Part shown: positions 15,254 to 23,800 of the stretch, piece by piece
Position numbering within the stretch: the stretch's first letter is position 1
How the letters are laid out: every line of letters begins with the position of its first letter
DNA from: Amorphus coralli DSM 19760
GTDB taxonomy: Bacteria > Pseudomonadota > Alphaproteobacteria > Rhizobiales > Amorphaceae
DNA: 64,000 nucleotides
Assembly (NCBI RefSeq): GCF_000374525.1
Contig: NZ_KB894571.1
Coordinates: 124,001 to 188,000 of the forward strand
Direction of reading: 5' to 3'
Notes under the pieces: model-generated
The model's input: the letters and a program-made list of their open reading frames with translations, nothing else
The model's database searches: none
Told to the model about the DNA's origin: nothing
Position numbers and translations under genes: made by a program

Positions 15254-16396
15254 ATGACGGGGCTTTCGATCGGCATTTGCGGTGGCGGTGTCGGCGGCCT
15301 GTGTGCCGGAATTGCGCTGCAGCGGCTCGGGCACAGCGTGTCGATCTTCGAGCAGACAGCCCGGTTCGGCCGGGTCGGCGCCGATATCAACCTCACGCCC
15401 AACGCCGTTCATGCGCTTGACGGCCTCGGCGTCGGCGAAGCCGCCCGTGCAACCGCCGCCCGCCCGACCCATCGCATCAGCCGCATGTGGGACTCCGGCG
15501 AGGAAACCTCGCGTCTGCCGCTGTCATCCGCGGCGGAAGAGCGCTACGGCGCGCCGCAGCTCACCCTCCACCGGGCCGATCTCCTGTCGATCCTCACCGA
15601 GGCCCTCGGCGCAGATACGCTCGCCTTCGGCCACCGTATCGCCGGCGTCGAGCCGGTCGCTGATGGGGCCACGATCACCTTCGCCGACGGCTCCAGCCGG
15701 ACCTTCGATGTCGTCATCGGCGCCGACGGCATCCATTCCGTCGTGCGACATGCCCTCTTCGGTGACGATCATCCGACCTTCACAGGCATCGTCTCGCACC
15801 GCGGCGTCTTCCCCCGCGCAGCCGCCGGCGACCTTGCCAACCTCGACGCCTTCACCAAGTGGTGGGGTCCGACGTCCGATTACCAGATCGTCACCTTCCC
15901 GCTCAGCCACGGCCAGGAGATCTTCGTCTTTTCCACGACGCCGCGCTCCGACTGGACGGAGGAAGGCTGGACCATCCCCGGCGATCTCGCGGCTCTCCGC
16001 GAGGCCTACAAGGATTTTCACCCCGAGGCCCGCGCGCTCCTCAACGCATTGGACGAGGTGACGAGCTCGGCGCTCCACGTGCGCGAACCCCTGCCGACCT
16101 GGTCGAAGGGCTGCATCACCATTCTCGGCGACGCCGCCCACCCGATGGTGCCGTTCATGGCTCAGGGCGCCTGCATGGCGATTGAGGACGCCATCGTGCT
16201 CGCCCGCGCCCTGGACGGCGCCGCCAAGGTGGACGTGCCCGCTGCACTTGTTGCCTACGAGGAGGCGCGCAAGGCCCGTACGGCCGAGATCCAGCGTTCG
16301 TCGCTGGCCAACGAGTGGATGAAGAAGCAGGGCAACGCCGACTGGGTCTACGGGTACCACGCGTGGACCGTGGACCTTCAGCGCACCGCCGCCTGA
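15254..16396 (+). CDS. FAD-dependent aromatic monooxygenase (salicylate hydroxylase-like)
   Basis: 380 aa class-A flavoprotein monooxygenase. The GxGxxG motif is GGGVGG (10-15) with the ribose-binding Glu33 (SIFEQ). The DG motif is VVIGADGIHSVVR, and the GD motif is ILGDAAHPMVPFMAQGACMAIEDA near residue 285. GGAGGGG precedes the ATG. These enzymes ortho- or para-hydroxylate phenolic acids with NAD(P)H, producing catechols or hydroquinones. It probably feeds the extradiol dioxygenase at 3065 or the bicupin (inference). Regulated by the adjacent IclR through the palindrome upstream. Confidence 0.92.
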   Translation: MTGLSIGICGGGVGGLCAGIALQRLGHSVSIFEQTARFGRVGADINLTPNAVHALDGLGVGEAARATAARPTHRISRMWDSGEETSRLPLSSAAEERYGAPQLTLHRADLLSILTEALGADTLAFGHRIAGVEPVADGATITFADGSSRTFDVVIGADGIHSVVRHALFGDDHPTFTGIVSHRGVFPRAAAGDLANLDAFTKWWGPTSDYQIVTFPLSHGQEIFVFSTTPRSDWTEEGWTIPGDLAALREAYKDFHPEARALLNALDEVTSSALHVREPLPTWSKGCITILGDAAHPMVPFMAQGACMAIEDAIVLARALDGAAKVDVPAALVAYEEARKARTAEIQRSSLANEWMKKQGNADWVYGYHAWTVDLQRTAA

Positions 16397-16445
16397 CCCC
16401 GCGCATTTCGATTGCCGTTGACCGCGCGAGCGGCAATACTCCGGC

Positions 16446-16619
16446 CGTTCTCGGGGCGGGGTGAAACTCCCCACCGGCGGTAAGCAGAAATGCGAGTCCG
16501 CGAGCGCCTTCACGGACAGGAAATCGGGATCGCCTCGCGGCCCGCGTGCCCGCCCGGAAGGGTCAGCAGATCAGGTGCGACTCCTGAACCGACGGTCACA
16601 GTCCGGATGAGAGAGAACG
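16446..16619 (+). ncRNA. FMN riboswitch (RFN element)
   Basis: P1 is formed by CGTTCTC (16446-16452) and GAGAACG (16613-16619). Conserved RFN blocks follow in order: GGGGCGGGGTGAAACTCCCC, ACCGGCGGTA, then after a variable P3/P4 region AGCAGATCAGGTGCGACTCC, TGAACCGACGGTCACAGTCC and GGATGAGAGA. This is the standard aptamer that represses riboflavin genes when FMN binds. It precedes ribH. About 180 nt separate it from the start codon; they contain two short stems (CCATCC/GGATGG at 16645-16664 and CCGGAGC/GCTCCGG at 16722-16768) that could form the expression platform. Confidence 0.95.
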
Positions 16620-16798
16620 TGCGGTCTCCTGGCAGGGCGGCACGCCATCCGCGCCCGTGGATGGTGGCCTTCCGCAGGCAGGGCCGGATCCGGGCGTCGC
16701 GCGCATTCGCGCCGACCCTCGCCGGAGCCGGACACGCCTCCCCGGAAGCGCGCATGTGATCGCTCCGGGTGACGGTGTCGTCGCGAAGAGGAGTTCAC

Positions 16799-17233
16799 AT
16801 GACAGCCGCCCGCTATGCTTTCATCAAGGCAAACTGGCATTCCGAGATCGTCGACCAGGCGCTCGAGGGTTTCCGGCAGATCGTGCCAGCCGCCGACATC
16901 GACGTGTTCGATGTGCCCGGCGCCTTCGAGATGCCGCTGCTTGCCCAGGACCTCGCCCGCACCGGTCGCTACGCGGCGATCGCCGCGGCTGCCCTCGTGG
17001 TCGACGGCGGCATCTACCGGCACGACTTCGTGGCCCAGGCGGTGGTCGACGGGCTGATGCGGGCAGGGCTGGAAACCGGCGTTCCGGTGCTCTCCGTCTC
17101 GCTCACGCCGCACCATTTCCAGGAGACCGACCACCACATCGGCATCTTCAAGGCCCACTTCGTCGAGAAGGGCCGCGAGGCAGGACGCGCCGCGCTGGCG
17201 ATCACCAGAACACGCGCCGCGATCGCGGCGTGA
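16799..17233 (+). CDS. ribH: 6,7-dimethyl-8-ribityllumazine synthase, type II
   Basis: 144 aa. It condenses 5-amino-6-ribitylamino-uracil with dihydroxybutanone phosphate, the penultimate step to riboflavin. Visible landmarks: FIKANWHSEIV at the N-terminus, VFDVPGAFEMPLLAQ, the catalytic-His region IYRHDFVAQAVVDGLM, and VSLTPHHFQ. The short length and the RHDFV/TPHHF motifs resemble the decameric RibH2 of Brucella and Rhizobium. GAAGAGGAG precedes the ATG at 16799. It stands alone, under an FMN riboswitch, without ribD/ribE/ribA nearby, as known for ribH2 in this order. Confidence 0.93.
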   Translation: MTAARYAFIKANWHSEIVDQALEGFRQIVPAADIDVFDVPGAFEMPLLAQDLARTGRYAAIAAAALVVDGGIYRHDFVAQAVVDGLMRAGLETGVPVLSVSLTPHHFQETDHHIGIFKAHFVEKGREAGRAALAITRTRAAIAA

Positions 17234-17290
17234 CATCGGGCGGCTCTGCCTCGAAACGGCGAGCCGATCCCCGCCTCCCAGCGTGCCGCT

Positions 17291-17845
17291 TTATCGCCCC
17301 TTGATCGGGGCGGACTGGGCGGCGCTGCCATAGGCGAGCGCAAGAGCGTCGAGCGCACGAGCGATGGTGGAGAAGGCGGCATCGCCCTGGTCCAGATCGC
17401 CGGCCAGTGGCAGGAGCACGTCGCGGCGCAGCTCGGCATAGGCGTCGGTCACTTCGCGGCCGGCATCGGTGACCTGGTAGCGGGTGTCGCGGCGCGAGCC
17501 GCTGCCGATCGCCTCGACGAGCTCGGCCTTCACGAACTTGCGCATGGCGTACTGCATGTTCGGCACGTCTGTGCGGTTGAGAAGCTGGCCAATCTCGGAC
17601 AGCCGCTTCGGCCGGTCCTCGTAGCGCACCATGTTCAGGATCGCGACGTCGTCACCGGAGATGCCGAGCTCGGCCACCTGGGAAAAGCACGCCGCCTTCC
17701 AGCGATAATAGGCCTGAGCCACCCGCTCGAGCGCGAACTCCAGCCCGGCAAGGCGCTCCTCGTCCGGGGTGCGCGCAAGATGCCAGCCGCCGTTCGCGCC
17801 CGCCTCGGCGGAAGCGTTCTCCACCAATTTCCTCGATGCTGCCAT
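17291..17845 (-). CDS. MarR-like winged-helix transcriptional regulator
   Basis: 184 aa from the ATG at 17845 (GGTGGAG upstream; ATG at 17878 is an alternative). The core reads LEFALERVAQAYYRWKAACF, GISGDDVAILNMVRYEDRPKRLSEIGQLLNRTDVPNMQYAMRKFVKAELVEAIGS and RRDTRYQVTDAGREV, a MarR-type wing-helix. The 'YYRWKA' helix and DVPN-recognition helix resemble a conserved alphaproteobacterial MarR subgroup that includes LdtR; this closer link is a recollection, not tested. Divergent from the dienelactone hydrolase fusion across an AT-rich inverted repeat. Confidence 0.85.
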   Translation of the reverse strand: MAASRKLVENASAEAGANGGWHLARTPDEERLAGLEFALERVAQAYYRWKAACFSQVAELGISGDDVAILNMVRYEDRPKRLSEIGQLLNRTDVPNMQYAMRKFVKAELVEAIGSGSRRDTRYQVTDAGREVTDAYAELRRDVLLPLAGDLDQGDAAFSTIARALDALALAYGSAAQSAPIKGR

Positions 17846-17882
17846 TTCGCATCTCCACCGCGTGTCACCGGTTGCCATATTC

Positions 17883-17912
17883 GATTTTTAACGGCAAAGT
17901 CTATTATAAATC
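17883..17912. promoter_or_regulatory. AT-rich inverted repeat, candidate MarR operator
   Basis: GATTTTTAA (17883-17891) and TTATAAATC (17904-17912) form nine-base arms with one mismatch and a 12-bp spacer. It sits 38 bp upstream of the MarR start and 63 bp upstream of the divergent hydrolase start, in the only AT-rich stretch of this area. Position and symmetry suggest an operator for the adjacent regulator. Confidence 0.5.
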
Positions 17913-17975
17913 CAAACAAGCGTCTCGTCGTTCCAGAGCGGCGGGACGAATAACCGCCAGAGATCGAGGGGACAC

Positions 17976-19211
17976 ATGGCCGGTACGTGGATCGACATCC
18001 CGACCTCGGATGGACAATCATTCCAGGGTTATCTTGCTGTTCCGGAAACGGGTTCCGGACCGGGGATCGTGCTCCTGCAGGAGATCTTCGGTGTAAACCA
18101 CACGATGCGCGACGTCGCCGACTACTACGCGGAGGAAGGCTACGTCGTCCTGATTCCGGACCTCTTCTGGCGCTTCGAGCCGCATATCGAGCTCGGCTAC
18201 GACGAAGAGGATTTCGGCAAGGCCTTCGGCTACTATCAGAAGTTCGACGAGGATCAGGCGATCCGTGACACCGCGGATGCCATCGAGGCGCTGCGGGCCC
18301 GTCCCGAGCAGGTCGGCAAGGTAGGCGCGCTGGGCTTCTGCCTCGGCGGCAAGCTGGCCTTCCTCACCGCGGCGCGCACCGATGTCGATGCAGCGGTCTG
18401 CTACTACGGCGTCGGCCTGGAAGCCGCGCTGGACGAGGTGAAGGACGCCACCTGCCCGCTGGTGTTCCACTTCGCCGAGCTGGACAAGTTTGCGCCGGAA
18501 GAAGCCCGCAAGCAGATCATGGAGGCCTTCGCCGACCGGCAGGACGTCCAGTTCTACCTCTACCCGGGCTGCGACCACGCCTTTGCCGCCGTCGAGCGCG
18601 AGTCCTACGACAAGCCGGCTGCGCTGATGGCGCACTCGCGCTCCATCGCGCTCTTCCGCGAGGTGATGGGGCCGCACTACGACCTGTCGATGCTGTGGGA
18701 CAAGCACTGCGAGTACGAGTTCGCAACCCGCGACGTCGACCTCACCATGCAGACAATGGTGGCGGAGCCCTACGTCAACCACATCCCGACCCTGACGGGC
18801 GGCGTCGGCTACAAGGACCTGCACCGGTTCTACAAGAACCACTTCATCCCGAAGACGCCGGCGGACACGAAGCTGATCCCGATCTCGCGGACCATCGGCG
18901 CCGACCGTGTCGTCGACGAGATGCTGTTCTGCTTCACCCACGACATCGAGATCGACTGGATGCTGCCGGGGCTCGCGCCGACCGGCAAATATGTCGAGAT
19001 CCCGCTGGTGGCCATCGTCCGTTTCCGCGGCGACAAGCTCTACAACGAGCACATCTACTGGGATCAGGCCTCCGTCCTGGTCCAGATCGGCGTGCTTGAC
19101 CCGACCGGCCTGCCCGTTGCCGGCAAGGAGACCGCCGACAAGCTGGTCGACGAGACCCTGCCGTCCAACACGCTCATGACACGCTGGGCCGAGAGCGCGC
19201 CCAAGGGCTGA
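17976..19211 (+). CDS. Dienelactone hydrolase fused to a C-terminal NTF2/SnoaL-like domain
   Basis: 411 aa, nearly twice the usual dienelactone hydrolase length. Residues 1-232 form the hydrolase, with Glu36 (LLQEIFGV), nucleophile Cys122 (GFCLGGK), Asp170 (AELDKF) and His201 (GCDHAF). Residues 236-405 look like an NTF2/SnoaL-type alpha+beta domain (YEFATRDVDLTMQTM, YVNHIPTLTGGVGYKDLHRFY, VEIPLVAIVRFRGDKLYNEHIYWDQASVLVQIG). The second domain may add an isomerase or binding role. Strong GAGGGGAC before the ATG. It lies immediately upstream of an ABC transporter operon, suggesting uptake and hydrolysis of a lactone or ester (inference). Confidence 0.88.
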   Translation: MAGTWIDIPTSDGQSFQGYLAVPETGSGPGIVLLQEIFGVNHTMRDVADYYAEEGYVVLIPDLFWRFEPHIELGYDEEDFGKAFGYYQKFDEDQAIRDTADAIEALRARPEQVGKVGALGFCLGGKLAFLTAARTDVDAAVCYYGVGLEAALDEVKDATCPLVFHFAELDKFAPEEARKQIMEAFADRQDVQFYLYPGCDHAFAAVERESYDKPAALMAHSRSIALFREVMGPHYDLSMLWDKHCEYEFATRDVDLTMQTMVAEPYVNHIPTLTGGVGYKDLHRFYKNHFIPKTPADTKLIPISRTIGADRVVDEMLFCFTHDIEIDWMLPGLAPTGKYVEIPLVAIVRFRGDKLYNEHIYWDQASVLVQIGVLDPTGLPVAGKETADKLVDETLPSNTLMTRWAESAPKG

Positions 19212-19227
19212 TCGCCCCGACAGACTG

Positions 19228-19252
19228 CGCCGGCGCGGGGAACGCCGGCGCC
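19228..19252. terminator. Perfect GC hairpin after hydrolase fusion gene
   Basis: GCGCCGGCG (19228-19236), loop CGGGGAA, CGCCGGCGC (19244-19252). A nine-bp perfect stem 16 bp after the stop codon. No U-tract follows, so it could be a transcript-end stabiliser or a weak terminator. Confidence 0.45.
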
Positions 19253-19342
19253 GGATACGACCTGCGGGTCCGGCAACGACCGGGCCCGAAACACAACAAG
19301 CACCAAACCCTTCCAGATCGCCTTCATCGACGCGAGGCCGCC

Positions 19343-20893
19343 ATGAACGGACCAGTATTCTCCCGCCGCACTCTCCTGCAACTCGCCGTTGCCGGAGCCG
19401 TAACCCTGTCCCTGCCGCTCGGCGCGGCCCACGTGGAGGCGCAGGAGGCGGGCAAGACCGTCACCATCGCCTACAACGTGAACCTGCCCTCGTTCGACCC
19501 GACGGTCGGCGCCTCGGCGGTGAATCCGACCATCCAGACCATCTACCAGGCGATCTTCGACCCCTACATCCGCCAGGCACCCGACCTTTCCTTCGAGCCG
19601 GGCCTGCTGACGAAGTGGGAGTACAACGACGACAAGACCAAGGTCATGCTGACGGTGCGCGACGACGCCGTCTGGCACAACGGCGACAAGGTCACCCCGG
19701 AAGACGTGGTCTGGTCGCTCGAGCGCGCCGGCAATCCCGAGAGTGGCAATCCGATCCAGTTCGTCTGGTCGAAGATCGGCAACTTCTCCATCGACGGCAA
19801 CGTCATCACGGCCGACGTGAAGGAGTACCAGCCGGACCTGTTCAAGTGGATGGCGTTCCTCACCGGCTACGTCATGCCGAAGAACTACTACGAGGAGGTC
19901 GGCGCGGAAGGCTTCGAGGCGAAGCCGGTGGGCTCCGGCCCGTACATGGTCGATACCTTCGAGCGCAACGCCTTCCTGCGGCTCAAGGCCAACCCGGATT
20001 ACTGGGGCGGCAAGCCGGCCTTCGAGACGGTGATCTTCAAATTCGTGCCCGACTCGACCAGCCGCGTGGCGGAGATCGAATCCGGCGCGGCCGACGTGAC
20101 GCTCGAGATCCCCTACGAGGAGTTCGACCGGCTGAAGGACAAGCCCGGCATCGTCGGCGAGACGATCCCGATCTCCGACATCGCGATGATCTTCATCAAC
20201 GATGTGGGCGTCATGAAGGACGAAAACGTCCGGCGGGCGGCCGCCATGTCGATCAACAAGAAGGCGATCGTGGACCGGCTCCTGCGCGGCTACGGCGTAC
20301 CCATCGACACCCTGCAGACGCCGGAATACGACGCCTACGATCCCTCCATCACCGTCGGCTACGACCCCGACGGCGCCAAGGCTCTTCTGGAGAAGAGCGG
20401 CTACTCCACCGACAACCCGGTGAAGTTCACCATCCAGACCACCCGCGGCTTTAAGCCGAAGGACTACGAGATGGTGCAGGCCATCGTCGGCATGTGGCGC
20501 AAGGTCGGCATCGAGGCGACCATCGAGGTCTACGAGATCGCCAAGCACTACGAGCTGCGCGCCCGCGACGAGCTGGCCGAGGCCGCCTTCTACAACTGGG
20601 GCAACGCCATCGGTGACCCGGCGACCTCCACCGGCCACGCCATGTTCGGCCCCTCGCCGCACTCCGTCTGGGACGGCCAGGAGGTGTTCGACGCCATTGC
20701 GCCGCTCTGGGCGGAGAAGGACGAGGCCAAGCGCATCGAGGGCTGGAAGAAGGTCGACAAGCTGATTGCCGACACCGGCGCGGTGATCCCGCTGCTGCAG
20801 TTCGTCCAGCCCATCGTGCACATCGACAGCGTCGCCGTGGTGCCGCAGGCGAACGGCATGCTCCTGCCGCAGAAGATGACGCCGGAAGGCTGA
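19343..20893 (+). CDS. ABC transporter substrate-binding protein, oligopeptide/dipeptide family (SBP_bac_5)
   Basis: 516 aa. The signal region FSRRTLLQLAVAGAVTLSLPLG has a twin-arginine motif (SRRTLL), so Tat export is possible. Family features: an early VTIAYNVNLPSFDPTVG, LLTKWEYNDDKTKVMLTVRDDAVWHNGDKVTPEDVVWSL, and VGSGPYMVDTFERN. First gene of a five-gene transporter operon. Such systems carry peptides, nickel, opines or small glycosides; the ligand here cannot be read. The neighbouring hydrolase fusion may process the imported compound. Confidence 0.93.
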   Translation: MNGPVFSRRTLLQLAVAGAVTLSLPLGAAHVEAQEAGKTVTIAYNVNLPSFDPTVGASAVNPTIQTIYQAIFDPYIRQAPDLSFEPGLLTKWEYNDDKTKVMLTVRDDAVWHNGDKVTPEDVVWSLERAGNPESGNPIQFVWSKIGNFSIDGNVITADVKEYQPDLFKWMAFLTGYVMPKNYYEEVGAEGFEAKPVGSGPYMVDTFERNAFLRLKANPDYWGGKPAFETVIFKFVPDSTSRVAEIESGAADVTLEIPYEEFDRLKDKPGIVGETIPISDIAMIFINDVGVMKDENVRRAAAMSINKKAIVDRLLRGYGVPIDTLQTPEYDAYDPSITVGYDPDGAKALLEKSGYSTDNPVKFTIQTTRGFKPKDYEMVQAIVGMWRKVGIEATIEVYEIAKHYELRARDELAEAAFYNWGNAIGDPATSTGHAMFGPSPHSVWDGQEVFDAIAPLWAEKDEAKRIEGWKKVDKLIADTGAVIPLLQFVQPIVHIDSVAVVPQANGMLLPQKMTPEG

Positions 20894-20896
20894 TCC

Positions 20897-20921
20897 CGGC
20901 CGCCTTGGAGGACGGCGGCCG
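20897..20921 (+). other. Intercistronic hairpin between binding protein and permease
   Basis: CGGCCGCC (20897-20904) pairs perfectly with GGCGGCCG (20914-20921), loop of nine. It begins four bases after the binding-protein stop codon, in a 156-bp gap before the permease. Such hairpins commonly protect the upstream message and allow more binding protein than membrane subunits. Confidence 0.5.
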
Positions 20922-21049
20922 ACCGCTCGGTCCCGCCGCCGTCCGCCATGCACGCTCTCTCCATCCGCCGACCGCCACGACGCCGGGGCTTGTCGCCCGG
21001 CGCGTGCCGGTCAGTGTCGAGCTTTGCGTTGAAGGGGATCACCTGACGC

Positions 21050-22057
21050 ATGGGCCGGACCGCCCTCCTCCGCCGCCTTCTCCTGGTGCCGCCGACCCTC
21101 GTCGGTGTGGCGATCGTCGTTTTCGTGCTGCTGCGCGTGGTGCCGGGCGATCCGATCGCCATGATGATCCCGCCGGGCGCGAGCACCGAGGACATCGACC
21201 GCCTGCGGGCCGCCTACGGGCTCGACCAGTCGATCGCCGTCCAGATGCTTGCCTGGTTCCGCGACCTGGCGACCGGCCACCTCGGCACGTCCATCAGTCT
21301 GCGCCAGAATGTCGGCAGCCTGATTCTCGGACGGCTTCCCGCCACGCTGGAACTGGTGGCGCTCGCCACCCTCATCGCCATCGTGCTGGGCACGGCGCTG
21401 GCGCTGATCGGCGCCTTCTACCGCCGCCGCGCCGGCGAATGGGCGGTGGACGGGATCATCGGCATCGTCGTTGCCATTCCGGACTTCCTCTGGGGGCTGA
21501 TCTTCATCCTGGTCTTCGGCGTCCTCTACCCCGTCCTGCCAATCTCCGGGCGCCTGGACCCGCGCCTGCCGGTGGAGTTCACCACCCAGTTCTACCTGGT
21601 GGAAGCGCTGGTCACCGGACAGCTCTCGGTGGCCCGGGTGCTCCTCTCCCACATGCTGATGCCGGCGCTGGCGCTCGCCCTGCCTCTCTCCGCCATCATC
21701 GCCCGGGTGCTCAAGGCCTCGCTGGCGGTGGCCGAAAGCGCCGACTACGCGCAGATGGCGAAGGCCCGCGGGTTTTCCCGGCGAGCCGTGCTCCTGAACG
21801 AGGCGCTGCCGAACGCCGCCATTCCGACGGTCACCCTGACCGGCGTGCAGTTCACCTTCCTGGTCGGCGGCACGGTGCTGATCGAGCGGATCTTCTCCTA
21901 CGAGGGGATCGGCAACATGGCCGTCGACGCCGTCATCAACCGCGACCTGCCGCTGATTCAGGGGATCGTGCTGACCTTCGCGGTGCTGTTCATCGCGATC
22001 AATCTCCTGATCGACATCCTCGTCACCTTCCTGAACCCGAGGCTTCGCCGTGGCTGA
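21050..22057 (+). CDS. ABC transporter permease, DppB type
   Basis: 335 aa. The N-terminus LLRRLLLVPPTLVGVAIVVFVLLRVVPGDPI is the standard first segment of DppB/OppB. Periplasmic loop follows with AYGLDQSIAVQML and GTSISLRQNV. Later segments include ATLIAIVLGTALALIGAFY and LPLSAIIARVLKASL, and the EAA loop is YAQMAKARGFSRRAVLLNEALPNAAIP. It overlaps the next permease by eight bases. Confidence 0.93.
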   Translation: MGRTALLRRLLLVPPTLVGVAIVVFVLLRVVPGDPIAMMIPPGASTEDIDRLRAAYGLDQSIAVQMLAWFRDLATGHLGTSISLRQNVGSLILGRLPATLELVALATLIAIVLGTALALIGAFYRRRAGEWAVDGIIGIVVAIPDFLWGLIFILVFGVLYPVLPISGRLDPRLPVEFTTQFYLVEALVTGQLSVARVLLSHMLMPALALALPLSAIIARVLKASLAVAESADYAQMAKARGFSRRAVLLNEALPNAAIPTVTLTGVQFTFLVGGTVLIERIFSYEGIGNMAVDAVINRDLPLIQGIVLTFAVLFIAINLLIDILVTFLNPRLRRG

Positions 22058-22925
22058 ACCGGCAACCCCGGCCGCGCCCGCGCCGCGGCGTGCGTCGCAT
22101 CCGATCGACGCAAGGCTTGTCGCCGGCGCCGTCGTCATTGGCGCGCTGGTGCTGGTGGCGCTGTTCGCGCCGCTGATCGCGCCTCACGATCCGCTGGAGC
22201 AGGACCTGCTCTATTCCATGCTGCCGCCATCCTGGCAGGCCGGCGGCGAGCCGGGCTACCTGTTCGGCACCGACAGCCTGGGCCGCGATATCCTCTCCCG
22301 GCTGATCTACGCGACCCGCGTGGCCCTGACGGTGGCGCTGATCGCCGCCCTTCTGGCCGCCGCGATCGGGTCGCTCCTCGGGCTTCTGGCCGGCTATTTC
22401 GGCGGCGCCGTGGACCAGGCCGTGTCGCGGCTCATCGAGGTCTGGATGGCGTTCCCGCCGGTGCTCCTGGCCATCGTGCTCGCCGCCGTGCTCGGCGCCG
22501 GCCTGTCCTCCGTCATCGTCGCCATCGTGGTGGTCGACTGGACGCGGTTTGCCCGCGTGGTGCGGTCCGAAACCATGGTGGAGCGCGAGATGGAATACGT
22601 CGCCTCCGCCCGCACCCTCGGCCTCTCCGGCGTCTTCATCCTATGGAAGGAGGTCCTGCCGAACGTGGCTCCGCTGATCATCACGCTCGTGTCCGTGGAG
22701 ATGGGCATCGCCATCGTGGTCGAGGCGATCCTCTCCTTCGTCGGCCTGTCGATCTCCACCGACTTCCCGACCTGGGGCGGGATGATCGCCGAGGGCCGGC
22801 AGGTGGTTTACCAGACGCCGTGGCTGCTCGGCCTGCCCATCGCCGCCATTGTCGTCGCCGTCCTGGGGTTCAACCTGATGGGTGACGGCCTCCGCCACGC
22901 GCTCGACCCGGTGCACCGGCGATGA
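22050..22925 (+). CDS. ABC transporter permease, DppC type
   Basis: 291 aa. A short Pro/Ala-rich tail is followed by LVAGAVVIGALVLVALFAPLIAPHDP, then YLFGTDSLGRDILSRLIYATRVAL, both signature regions of DppC/OppC. The EAA loop is EYVASARTLGLSGVFILWKEVLPNVAPLII. Start overlaps the dppB-like gene and stop overlaps the next ATPase (ATGA). Pairs with the preceding permease to form the channel. Confidence 0.93.
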   Translation: MAEPATPAAPAPRRASHPIDARLVAGAVVIGALVLVALFAPLIAPHDPLEQDLLYSMLPPSWQAGGEPGYLFGTDSLGRDILSRLIYATRVALTVALIAALLAAAIGSLLGLLAGYFGGAVDQAVSRLIEVWMAFPPVLLAIVLAAVLGAGLSSVIVAIVVVDWTRFARVVRSETMVEREMEYVASARTLGLSGVFILWKEVLPNVAPLIITLVSVEMGIAIVVEAILSFVGLSISTDFPTWGGMIAEGRQVVYQTPWLLGLPIAAIVVAVLGFNLMGDGLRHALDPVHRR

Positions 22926-23800
22926 GCACGCCCCTTCTCAAGGTCGAGGACCTCGTCGTCACCATCGCCGGCCAGCCGGTCCTGCGCGACGTTTCGCTTT
23001 CCGTCGCACCGGGAGAGGTTCACGGCCTGGTCGGCGAGTCCGGCGCAGGCAAGTCCACCATAGGCAAGGCCGTGCTCGGGCTGCTGCCGCGGTCGGCGAA
23101 AATCACGCATGGCTTCGTTATGGTCGACGGCGTCGATCTTCCCGGCATGGCGGAGGCCCGTCGGCGGCGCCTCCTCGCCAAGGAGATCGCGCTGATTCCG
23201 CAGGACCCGATGACGGCACTGAACCCCGTGAAACGCATCGGCGTCCAGATGATCGCGCCGCTCACCCGGCACTTGGGTCTGTCGCGGAAAGAGGCCCGTG
23301 CCCGCGCGCTCGCCGGGCTTGAGGAGGTGGCGATCCACGATGCCGAGGCCGTGCTGGATCGCTATCCGCACGAGCTCTCCGGCGGCATGCGGCAACGCGT
23401 CCTTATCGCCATGGCCTTCCAGACCACGCCGCGCCTGATCATCGCGGACGAGCCGACCACGGCCCTCGACGTGACGGTGCAGCGCCAGATCCTCGCGCTG
23501 ATCCGCGACCTTCAGGCCCGCCACGAGGCCGCCGTCCTGTTCGTCACCCACGATCTCGGCGTGGTCGCCAAGATCTGCGACCGGGTCACCGTGCTGCACG
23601 CCGGACGGGTGCTCGAACAGGGATCCTGCGCCCAGGTGATCGAGCATCCCCAGCACCCCTACACCCAGGCGCTCCAGGCCGCGACGCCGCGCTTCGACCG
23701 CCCGGCGGACGTGCTGTCGCCGGTGCCGGCGTCCCTGGCCGCCTCGCTCTGGAAGGACGCGTCCGAGTGGGACAGGCGCCATCCGGGAGGCACGCTGTGA
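22922..23800 (+). CDS. ABC transporter ATP-binding protein, DppD type
   Basis: 292 aa. Walker [11 protein letters not shown]-loop [13 protein letters not shown], signature [10 protein letters not shown], Walker [13 protein letters not shown] and switch His in FVTHDLGVV are all intact. The C-terminus has a shortened oligopeptide-transporter tail ([14 protein letters not shown]). ATGA overlap with the permease and GTGA overlap with the second ATPase show tight coupling. Confidence 0.93.
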   Translation: MSTPLLKVEDLVVTIAGQPVLRDVSLSVAPGEVHGLVGESGAGKSTIGKAVLGLLPRSAKITHGFVMVDGVDLPGMAEARRRRLLAKEIALIPQDPMTALNPVKRIGVQMIAPLTRHLGLSRKEARARALAGLEEVAIHDAEAVLDRYPHELSGGMRQRVLIAMAFQTTPRLIIADEPTTALDVTVQRQILALIRDLQARHEAAVLFVTHDLGVVAKICDRVTVLHAGRVLEQGSCAQVIEHPQHPYTQALQAATPRFDRPADVLSPVPASLAASLWKDASEWDRRHPGGTL

